Shown: positions 1-5,388 of the stretch, piece after piece | Layout of the letters: each line of letters begins with the position of its first letter | How positions within the stretch are numbered: position 1 is the stretch's first letter | Assembly (NCBI GenBank): GCA_017860765.1 | Contig: JAGDMY010000118.1 | Location: 1 to 7,883, forward strand | Reading direction: 5' to 3' | DNA length: 7,883 nt | From: Chloroflexota bacterium | Lineage (GTDB): Bacteria > Chloroflexota > Dehalococcoidia > Dehalococcoidales > UBA3254 | Program-made: the position numbers and the translations under genes | Notes under the pieces: model-generated | What the model was told of the DNA's origin: nothing | The model's input: the letters and a program-made list of their open reading frames with translations, nothing else | Database searches by the model: none

Positions 1-4
1 CGCT

Positions 5-514
5 TTAATTTCGGGACTCTTTTATTAACGCGAGCGTATCCCTTCTTATTTTCTTCAAGATCGTATTGAATTGCTCCAGCTGTCTTTTATCCAGGTCGCG
101 AAAAAGATTCTGGCTGAGGCGCTCCCGGGAGGAGGTGGTAGCTTTTTTTACCAGATTCAGGCCGCGGCGGGTAATACTGATTTTTCTGACCCTCCGGTCC
201 CTGGTGGACACCTCGCTTTTTACCAGTCCCTGTCTTTCCAGGGTGTCGATGGCGTTGGAAACCGAGTGCTTCGAGCGTAAAATCTCTTTGCTTATCTCAG
301 TCGGCTGCATGGTGCCTTCATGCAGTATCAGAATGTGCAGTATATTGAAACCGGCCCGCGTCAGAGGCTGGCTGCCCAGTTCAATATCCAGATATTTATT
401 GACCAGGTCGGATGTATAGATAAACGCCAAAAAGGTATCTACTTTCAAATCCCGGGCCTGAGCGCGTATTTCTAAGGCCATGGACCCGATGCTCTCTTTG
501 AAGTCGTCGCGCAT
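5..514 (-). CDS. MarR-family transcriptional regulator
   Basis: A 169-residue protein of usual MarR size, complete from ATG to TAA. The winged helix-turn-helix lies at about residues 50-117. The recognition helix is near RSKHSVSNAIDTLERQGLV (80-98), followed by a charged wing STRDRRVRKISIT (103-115), which is the typical MarR DNA-binding signature. Helices on both sides (1-45 and 120-165) would form the dimer interface and ligand pocket. The start is supported by a modest AGGA at 520-523, 5 nt upstream. It is the last visible gene of the minus-strand operon, 29 nt after the acyl-CoA dehydrogenase stop, so it probably senses the substrate or a CoA ester of this pathway and controls the operon; this is inferred from context. 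The 9-mer TGTCAAATG just upstream (531-539) also occurs over the operon's main -35 box. Ligand and regulation sign (repressor or activator) cannot be read from sequence. Confidence 0.93.
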   Translation of the reverse strand: MRDDFKESIGSMALEIRAQARDLKVDTFLAFIYTSDLVNKYLDIELGSQPLTRAGFNILHILILHEGTMQPTEISKEILRSKHSVSNAIDTLERQGLVKSEVSTRDRRVRKISITRRGLNLVKKATTSSRERLSQNLFRDLDKRQLEQFNTILKKIRRDTLALIKESRN

Positions 515-530
515 TCTTATCCTGACCTTA

Positions 531-539
531 TGTCAAATG
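531..539. promoter_or_regulatory. TGTCAAATG element upstream of marR
   Basis: The 9-mer TGTCAAATG lies in the 29-nt gap between the acyl-CoA dehydrogenase stop and the marR start, and is identical to the core of the palindrome over the operon promoter (4398-4406). It could be a secondary or half operator. The surrounding bases do not extend the palindrome, and it is too close to the ATG (17 nt) to serve as a -35 box. Confidence 0.25.
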
Positions 540-543
540 AATC

Positions 544-1692
544 CTAATAATCAAAAAAGTCCCGACCGAATATATCACGGGTGATGATCAATTTCATTAT
601 CTCGGCGGTACCGTCCCCAATCTCAGTCAGAATGGAGTCCCTTAATCTTTGCTCAATCGGCAGGTCCTTGCTATATCCATAGTGCCCGTGTATCAGCAAA
701 CACTCATGGATAATCTGGAAGGCGATCCTGGGACACCACCATTTGACCATGGCCGCCTCCCGGGAGTGGCGGAGTCCATTTTCCTTGAGCCAGAGTACCC
801 GGTAGCAGAGCCACCTCCCCAGCTCTATATAAGTGGCAGCCTCAGCCAGCCGGAATGAAACTCCCTGGAACTGGGCTATCGGCCGCTGAAACTGGACCCG
901 CTGTTTAGCATAATTTATAGTCTCCTCCAGCGTCACCTCGGCTTTAGCCAGCGATTCGAGGGCGCCAAAAGCCCGGATACAATCGAAGGTTCGCATGGCG
1001 GCATGGAAACCCCGCCCTTCCTCGTCCCCTAGCAGATATTTTTTGGGAATCCGCACATCCTGCAGCGAGACAATTCCTCCTTCGATGGACTCGCAGCCGA
1101 TATCCTCTATAGGCGCAATGCTGACTCCGGGGAGATCAAAGGGCACCAGAAAAGGGGTGATCCGTCTCGAGGCCGGATCGCTCTTGGCCAGCACCATTAC
1201 CGCCTGTCCCTGAGTTGCAAAGGTGACCCGGTTCTTTTCACCGTTGAGAATATAATGGTCTCCGTCCCTCTTGAAAGTGGTCTTTAAATTCCCCAGGTCT
1301 GAACCGGCCTCGGCTTCTGTGGCCCCCATAAGGACAGTTTTTTCTCCCCCGGCCATGGCCGGCAGCCATTCCTGCTTCACCTCCTCAGGAGCCAACCCCA
1401 CTATAGCGGCTAAAGAATAGGTGTTGAAGACCAGCCAGGCGCCATCATCAGCATGGCGGGCTAACTCCTCCAGGACTACCCCCACGGTAACCGCATCCCT
1501 GGGTTGACCTCCGTATTGCTCCGGGATATTCAGACCCAGCAGCCCGAGCTCGCCGAACTTCCGGATCATTTCGGCCGGGATTCTCCTCGCCTTGACCCGG
1601 TCAGCATAGGTGGCGGCCAGTTCTTTCCGTCCGAATTCTCTGACCATGCTGCGCAGCATATTCTGTTCTTCAGTAAAGCTAAAGTCTAACAC
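544..1692 (-). CDS. Acyl-CoA dehydrogenase (FAD-dependent)
   Basis: A 382-residue flavoprotein of standard length for the family, which oxidises acyl-CoA thioesters to enoyl-CoA and passes electrons to an electron-transfer flavoprotein. The alpha-helical N-domain (1-115) contains LGLNIPEQYGG. The beta domain starts with GATEAEAGSDLGNLK (123-137), the FAD/substrate loop. The C-terminal helical domain carries YAKQRVQFQRPIAQFQ (261-276) and HGHYGYSKDLPIEQRLRD (335-352). At the catalytic-base position (IYEGTSEI in typical members) it reads IGDGTAEI, so Asp360 replaces the usual Glu; the alternative helix-G Glu of isovaleryl-CoA dehydrogenases is also absent (DCIR at 237-240). The FAD-contact motif is atypical (NRVTFATQ instead of WITN). 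The start is GTG, supported by AAGGAG at 1702-1707 with 9-nt spacing. It lies 57 nt after the second CoA-transferase, so it probably acts on that enzyme's product. No hydratase or thiolase is in the window. Substrate unknown. Confidence 0.93.
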   Translation of the reverse strand: MLDFSFTEEQNMLRSMVREFGRKELAATYADRVKARRIPAEMIRKFGELGLLGLNIPEQYGGQPRDAVTVGVVLEELARHADDGAWLVFNTYSLAAIVGLAPEEVKQEWLPAMAGGEKTVLMGATEAEAGSDLGNLKTTFKRDGDHYILNGEKNRVTFATQGQAVMVLAKSDPASRRITPFLVPFDLPGVSIAPIEDIGCESIEGGIVSLQDVRIPKKYLLGDEEGRGFHAAMRTFDCIRAFGALESLAKAEVTLEETINYAKQRVQFQRPIAQFQGVSFRLAEAATYIELGRWLCYRVLWLKENGLRHSREAAMVKWWCPRIAFQIIHECLLIHGHYGYSKDLPIEQRLRDSILTEIGDGTAEIMKLIITRDIFGRDFFDY

Positions 1693-1749
1693 GGCGGTCT
1701 TCTCCTTGATTTATTTCCAGCTTCCACTTTCCGGGTTTTCCGTCCCCCC

Positions 1750-2979
1750 TTAATCAAAGGCCTGAGCTCCTTTTAGCTTCAGATAATCGTCGTGGGAAAG
1801 GCCGAGAATTTCCTCGCAGACGTACTGGTTATGTTCTCCCAACACCACCGCCCTTCCTACCTCGGCATCAGACTCTGATAATTTAATCGCCGGAGGATGG
1901 CAGTAGGTAAGCTTGCCGATGTAGGGGTGGTCAACCTCGCGGAAAAACCGGTAATATGCGAGCTGAGGGTCTTCAACGACGTCCCGGGCATTGGATACTA
2001 TTCCGGCCCCCACGCCGGCGGCCTGCATTTTTTCCATGATCTCCTCAGCCGTATGCTGACCGGTCCAGTCCTCCACCTTTTTGTCCAACTCGTCGCTGTT
2101 CTTGACCCTCCCCATAATGGTGTCGAATCGGGTTTCCCGGGTCCAGGCGGGATCCCCCAGCAAGCGGCAGAAACCTTTCCACTCCCGGTCGGTATAAACT
2201 GCTATAGCCACCCATCTATCAAACCCCTGACAGCGATAGATGCCATGGGGAGCGGCATAGGTGCACCTGTTGCCGGTTAAAGGCCATTCACGGCGGTTGA
2301 CCTCGTAGTCCAGTATCATAGGCGATAGATAATTCAGGCTGGACTCAACCTGCGATTGGTCCAAACATTGCCCCTTTCCGGTCCGGCGGCGATAGTCCAG
2401 CGCGGCTACCAGTGCCAGCATCCCGAAAAGCGGAGAGAGCTGGTCGGAGTAATAGCTGGACACGGGCACCGGCCGACGGTCAGGCCAGCCGGCCAGGGAA
2501 TACATCATGGCAGAGGCTGCCAGGGTCATGCCGAAACCTGCCTGTTTTGCCATCGGGCCCGTGTGGCCGTATCCGCAGCTGCGCAGCATGATAATATCCG
2601 GCTTGACCTTCCTGAGCTCCTCGTACCCCAGTCCCCAGCGCTCGATCACCCCCGTGGGAAAACATTCTCCCACCACATCTGCCCAGGCCACCAATTTCTT
2701 AAAGACCCCGACGCCCGCGGGGTTCTTCAGGTCCAGGGTCATACCATATTTTTTGGCAGGGTGGCTGAAAGCAAACGTGGCGCTGCGCTCCAGAATGTGG
2801 TCCGCATCAGCTTTCACGTCCGTAAAGGTCAGTGAGCGTCTGATGGGGTCGGGCTGCCTGACGTTTTCGACTCTTACTATCGTGGCACCATAATGTGACA
2901 GAAGGTTGATAATAAAAACCCCCGCCCCTGACCAGGTCAAATCGATGACTTTAATTCCGGCAAATGGCATCTGGCTCAT
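1750..2979 (-). CDS. Family III CoA-transferase, CaiB/BaiF type, with intact catalytic Asp
   Basis: A 409-residue protein of the CaiB/BaiF (formyl-CoA transferase) family, which moves CoA from a donor thioester to a free carboxylate through an Asp-bound mixed anhydride. The N-terminal strand-turn region VIDLTWSGAGVFIINLLSHYGA (11-32) is followed by KYGMTLDLKNPAG (77-89), RWGLGYEELRKVKPDIIML (114-132), GYGHTGP (136-142) and GKGQCLDQSQVE (201-212). The region VSSYYSDQLSPLFG (173-186) aligns with the family's active-site segment, placing Asp179 (codon 2443-2445) at the catalytic position. The C-terminal part has the usual GVGAGIVSNARDVVEDPQ (322-339) and LGEHN (380-384). ATG start; its ribosome binding site GGGGG overlaps the stop codon of the preceding transferase (9 nt between genes), suggesting translational coupling and balanced synthesis of the two. 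Likely the catalytic subunit of a heteromer with the upstream paralogue (inference). Donor and acceptor are unknown. Confidence 0.93.
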   Translation of the reverse strand: MSQMPFAGIKVIDLTWSGAGVFIINLLSHYGATIVRVENVRQPDPIRRSLTFTDVKADADHILERSATFAFSHPAKKYGMTLDLKNPAGVGVFKKLVAWADVVGECFPTGVIERWGLGYEELRKVKPDIIMLRSCGYGHTGPMAKQAGFGMTLAASAMMYSLAGWPDRRPVPVSSYYSDQLSPLFGMLALVAALDYRRRTGKGQCLDQSQVESSLNYLSPMILDYEVNRREWPLTGNRCTYAAPHGIYRCQGFDRWVAIAVYTDREWKGFCRLLGDPAWTRETRFDTIMGRVKNSDELDKKVEDWTGQHTAEEIMEKMQAAGVGAGIVSNARDVVEDPQLAYYRFFREVDHPYIGKLTYCHPPAIKLSESDAEVGRAVVLGEHNQYVCEEILGLSHDDYLKLKGAQAFD

Positions 2980-2988
2980 TGCAACCCC

Positions 2989-4236
2989 CTAGATCGCACC
3001 GTATTGCTTTAAATCCACCAGTTCCTTCTGAGAAAAGCCCAGGCCCTGGCAATAGATTTCAAAATTATGCTCGCCAATTAAAGGAGCCCGCCGTTTTATC
3101 CCGCATTCGGCCTCGCTGAATTTCACAAAACTTCCCGGATAGGTAAGATAGGTGCCCAGTTCCGGGTGTTCTACCTTGACCCAGAAATTCCTTTCCCGGT
3201 ACTGGGGGAAATTTAAAACTTCTTCCGCCGTGAGACAGACCCCCAGATGGATCCCCTTTTCCAGCGATATTTGCAAAAGCTCGGCTTTGGTGTGACCGGA
3301 GAAATACTTCCCGATTGCTCCCAGTATCCCATCCAGGTCCTCTTTGGTCCATTTGCCCTCGTTGATTTGCTTCCAGTCCCAGCGCTCCAGAGGGGCTGAA
3401 TCGATGCCATCGGCCTTCAGGCATTCGATAAGTCCGGGGGCACTGGCAGCCATGGCCGCTGCCGCGGTGGTGAAAACGACATCTCCGTCCCGGCATGGAT
3501 ACAGCATGGGTTGATAGTACAGGCTGCCGTCTTTGAGCTGGACGGGAAACCTCTTTCTGCCCTGGCGCTGGGGAATTATGTGCTGCAATATCCAGGGGAG
3601 CTGCTGCTCGACGTTGCCGACGAAGGCCAGGCCCATCTGGGTGGGGGCATCAACCCTTTGACCATGCCCTATTAAAGCCCTTTGATAGAGGGCTATCACA
3701 GTGCCGACGGCCGCATTCATAGCCCCGATAAGATAGGTGTGGGGAAAGCTGGAAGTCAGAGGAGGCCGGTCCGGGTCGCCTACGGTATGCACCAGACCTC
3801 CCATGGCGCGGAGGACTATATCTGGAGCTTTATAATCTCGATACGGCCCCTCCTGGCCAAAGGCGGAGACAGAGGTAAGAACAATCCCCGGATTAATCTG
3901 GCTGAGCGTCTGATATCCCAGGCCGATCCCGTCCAGGCGGCCAGGTGCAAAGGACTCTATCACTACGTCGGCAGTTTTTACCAGCCTTTTAAAGATGTCC
4001 CGTCCGTCATCCGTCTCAATATTGAGGGTAATACCTTTCTTGTTGGCGTTGAAAGCAAACCAGTAAAGGCTTTTCTCCGGGTCAGGTATATCCTGGTAAA
4101 AAGGGCCGATGTTCCTGGCCGGATCGCCGCCTGGCGGCTCTATCTTAATCACCTCTGCGCCCAGGTCACCCAGCACCTTCCCGCACAAAAAACCCTTTTC
4201 ATCCGTTAAATCCAAGATCCGATAACATTCCAGCAT
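2989..4236 (-). CDS. Family III CoA-transferase, CaiB/BaiF type, lacking the catalytic Asp
   Basis: First gene of the minus-strand operon, CaiB/BaiF family, 415 residues from the ATG at 4234-4236. Clear family blocks in order: ILDLTDEKGFLCGKVLGDLG, then GAEVIKIEPPGGDPARNIGP, NKKGITLNIETDDGRDIFKRL, FAPGRLDGIGLGYQTLSQINP, SAFGQEGPYRDY, GHGQRVDAPTQ and the C-terminal APLIGEHN. In the active-site segment the family's A-D-Y-L-x-G reads H-T-Y-L-I-G, so Thr (codon 3736-3738) sits where the nucleophilic Asp should be; the protein may be catalytically silent or structural. A GTG at 4240-4242 would add two residues, but GAGGA at 4246-4250 lies 3 nt from that GTG and 9 nt from the ATG, which favours the ATG. 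It is followed after 9 nt by a paralogue that keeps the Asp. This pairing resembles the two-subunit BbsEF benzylsuccinate CoA-transferase; a substrate assignment is not justified. Confidence 0.92.
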   Translation of the reverse strand: MLECYRILDLTDEKGFLCGKVLGDLGAEVIKIEPPGGDPARNIGPFYQDIPDPEKSLYWFAFNANKKGITLNIETDDGRDIFKRLVKTADVVIESFAPGRLDGIGLGYQTLSQINPGIVLTSVSAFGQEGPYRDYKAPDIVLRAMGGLVHTVGDPDRPPLTSSFPHTYLIGAMNAAVGTVIALYQRALIGHGQRVDAPTQMGLAFVGNVEQQLPWILQHIIPQRQGRKRFPVQLKDGSLYYQPMLYPCRDGDVVFTTAAAAMAASAPGLIECLKADGIDSAPLERWDWKQINEGKWTKEDLDGILGAIGKYFSGHTKAELLQISLEKGIHLGVCLTAEEVLNFPQYRERNFWVKVEHPELGTYLTYPGSFVKFSEAECGIKRRAPLIGEHNFEIYCQGLGFSQKELVDLKQYGAI

Positions 4237-4248
4237 CTTCACATATCC

Positions 4249-4270
4249 TCGGCCCGGGATACCCCGGGAA
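4249..4270 (-). repeat. GC-rich inverted repeat next to the ribosome binding site
   Basis: CCCGGG occurs twice, separated by four bases (4253-4258 and 4263-4268), so the leader RNA could fold a 6-bp all-GC stem with a short loop directly 5' of the GAGGA ribosome binding site of the first CoA-transferase. A second 5-bp repeat, GCCGG/CCGGC (4296-4300 and 4307-4311), lies further up the leader. No T-run follows either one in the direction of transcription, so they are not canonical terminators. Confidence 0.4.
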
Positions 4271-4373
4271 ATTGTGGCCCTTCAAATTAGAAAGCGCCGG
4301 ATGCGACCGGCATGAAACTAAAGTGGTCCGGAAGTTGGTTTGGGAAAAACCTGCAGCCTCTGATTCGCCTGGG

Positions 4374-4403
4374 ATTGTAGCATATCCTGCGAGATAGTGT
4401 CAA
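4374..4403 (-). promoter_or_regulatory. Sigma70-type promoter of the CoA-transferase/dehydrogenase/marR operon
   Basis: Read on the minus strand, a perfect TTGACA -35 box (4398-4403) is followed by an 18-nt spacer and TACAAT (4374-4379), one mismatch from the consensus -10. Transcription would start near 4366-4368, giving a leader of about 130 nt before the first CoA-transferase. The -35 box lies inside an imperfect palindrome, which suggests control by a repressor. Confidence 0.7.
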
Positions 4404-4413
4404 ATGTCACAAT
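4394..4413. promoter_or_regulatory. Candidate operator (imperfect palindrome over the -35 box)
   Basis: The plus strand reads GTGTCAAATGTCAC at 4397-4410, with matching arms GTG-n-CA-nn-TG-n-CAC, extended by AT/AT at 4394-4395 and 4412-4413. Size and symmetry suit a dimeric winged-helix regulator such as MarR, and binding would cover the -35 box of the leftward promoter. The core TGTCAAATG is repeated at 531-539 upstream of the marR start. Binding by this MarR protein is inference. Confidence 0.4.
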
Positions 4414-4429
4414 TTCTCCCCCGGCTCTC

Positions 4430-4458
4430 TGTTAATTTTGTGATCAAAAGGTTATACT
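4430..4458 (+). promoter_or_regulatory. Possible weak promoter for the DUF1284-cupin operon
   Basis: TATACT at 4453-4458 is a good -10 box. Only poor -35 candidates lie 15-17 nt upstream (TTAATT at 4432-4437 or TGTTAA at 4430-4435), so the promoter may depend on an activator. Transcription would begin near 4465, about 29 nt before the first ATG. The 7-mer ATCAAAA occurs at 4443-4449 and 4463-4469 on either side of the -10 box. Confidence 0.35.
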
Positions 4459-4493
4459 GTTTATCAAAACGGCGCTAAAGAAAAGGAGCACCT

Positions 4494-4886
4494 ATGAAGA
4501 TGCGCGCTCACCATGCCTACTGTTCCCAGTTTCAGCGTTTTACCGACCCTTCGCGGAAGGAAGCTTTCGAGGAAGCTGTCTCTAAAATCGAAAAACTCCA
4601 TAAAGAAGGCCAGGAGAAACTTGAAATGGTAAATTGCCCCGACTTCCTCTGCCAGGCCTGCTCATTTTTTAATGGCCAGGAGTGCGCGCACCCCAGCGGA
4701 GGCGAGACCGGAGTCAGGAAATGGGATGCCCGGATTTTAGAGGGGACCGGATTGGCGGCGGGGCAGGTCTTAACTTTTGCAGAACTCAAGTCCCTGGTCC
4801 AAAAGAAAGCCCCTCTGGATTTCTGTCGGACGAAGTGTCCTTATTACCTTGACAACAAGTGTGATGGTAAAACTTTCCGCTATTGA
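4494..4886 (+). CDS. DUF1284-family Cys-rich protein (putative metal or Fe-S binding)
   Basis: A 130-residue soluble protein with the features of the DUF1284 family: N-terminal RAHHAYC (4-10, matching the family's R-x-HH-x-x-C), a central CPDFLCQACSFFNGQEC (48-64), the WDARILEGTGLAAGQVLTFAEL block (77-98), and a C-terminal C-x3-C-x7-C (111, 115, 123). Eight Cys in all (10, 48, 53, 56, 64, 111, 115, 123) plus two adjacent His suggest a bound iron-sulfur cluster or zinc; this is inference, as the family is functionally uncharacterised. There is no signal peptide or membrane segment, so it is probably cytoplasmic. The start is supported by AAAAGGAG at 4481-4488, 5 nt upstream. It is followed after 33 nt by the cupin gene, probably as one transcript, and is divergent from the CoA-transferase operon. 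Confidence 0.85.
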   Translation: MKMRAHHAYCSQFQRFTDPSRKEAFEEAVSKIEKLHKEGQEKLEMVNCPDFLCQACSFFNGQECAHPSGGETGVRKWDARILEGTGLAAGQVLTFAELKSLVQKKAPLDFCRTKCPYYLDNKCDGKTFRY

Positions 4887-4919
4887 CCTGATAGGCCAAA
4901 GCAGGATAAGGAGATGGAA

Positions 4920-5363
4920 ATGGACAATTCAAAATACGGGAAATACATCGTGACCCGGCTGCAGACTCCAAACCGCTTTACTGCGGAATTTAATGCCACC
5001 TACGCCAGGTGGGCCAGGCGTGTTTTATGGATAGACAATACTGTGGTCAATGGGGCTTTTCAGATGAATTGCTCCTGGTACGTCAGACCGCCCTCAGAAA
5101 ATACCGCCGAAGCCCGGGCCCACACCCATGATGCCGATGAGATCATCGGATTTTTCGGCAGCAACTACCAGGAACCCTATGATCTGGGCGCCGAAATTGA
5201 ATTCTGGTTGGAAGATGAAATGCATCTCATAACCAGCAGCGCCCTCATCTTTGTGCCCAGGGGGATGAAACACTGCCCGCTGATATTAAGGCGGGTTGAT
5301 AGGCCCATCTTCCACTTTTCCACCGTTACTGCCGGGCAGTATAACTACATTCGAGATGAATAA
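4920..5363 (+). CDS. Small cupin-domain protein
   Basis: A 147-residue single-domain cupin. Motif 1 is HTHDADEIIGFFGSN (from residue 68), with His68, His70 and Glu74 as likely metal ligands. Motif 2 is FVPRGMKHCPL, with His118 as the fourth ligand. Between them lies DLGAEIEFWLEDEMHLITSSAL, the usual beta-sandwich strand region. The full HxH...E...H set suggests a bound divalent metal; whether it is an enzyme or a ligand-binding protein cannot be told. The start is chosen at the second ATG: AAGGAG at 4908-4913 directly abuts the first ATG (4914) but is 6 nt from the ATG at 4920. The 33-nt gap to the DUF1284 gene indicates an operon. Its 3' end converges on the iron-sulfur subunit gene with 25 nt between stops. 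There are no signal or membrane segments. Confidence 0.87.
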   Translation: MDNSKYGKYIVTRLQTPNRFTAEFNATYARWARRVLWIDNTVVNGAFQMNCSWYVRPPSENTAEARAHTHDADEIIGFFGSNYQEPYDLGAEIEFWLEDEMHLITSSALIFVPRGMKHCPLILRRVDRPIFHFSTVTAGQYNYIRDE

Positions 5364-5388
5364 AATACTCAGGGGCTTTATTGTACAA

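Larger units (their letters stand above)
4237..4493. promoter_or_regulatory. Divergent intergenic promoter region
   Basis: The only sizeable non-coding stretch in the window (about 250 bp), between the leftward CoA-transferase operon and the rightward DUF1284-cupin operon. It holds a strong leftward sigma70-like promoter, a weaker rightward one, an imperfect palindrome over the leftward -35 box, a pair of 20-bp-spaced direct repeats around the rightward -10 box, and two GC-rich inverted repeats in the leftward leader. No ORF with coding character and no tRNA- or riboswitch-like structure was seen. Confidence 0.8.

Noticed and set aside
1693..1749. Purine-rich spacer with repeated GGAAA on the minus strand between the second transferase and the dehydrogenase.
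   Set aside because: It has irregular spacing and no hairpin or promoter boxes; apart from the AAGGAG ribosome binding site it appears to be simple spacer.
2356..2893. Long plus-strand open frames (159 and 128 codons) opposite the second CoA-transferase.
   Set aside because: They are shadows of a well-conserved gene, with low-plausibility protein sequence and no start signals.
544..4242. Naming the three enzymes bbsE, bbsF and bbsG (benzylsuccinate pathway).
   Set aside because: Only family and gene order agree. Family III transferases and dehydrogenases are too diverse for a substrate call from sequence alone, and no benzylsuccinate synthase or other pathway gene is present.
5359..5388. 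Possible terminator between the convergent cupin and Fe-S genes (AATAAA/TTTATT and TTGTACAA).
   Set aside because: The arms are short and A/T-only, with no GC stem followed by a T-run on either strand.
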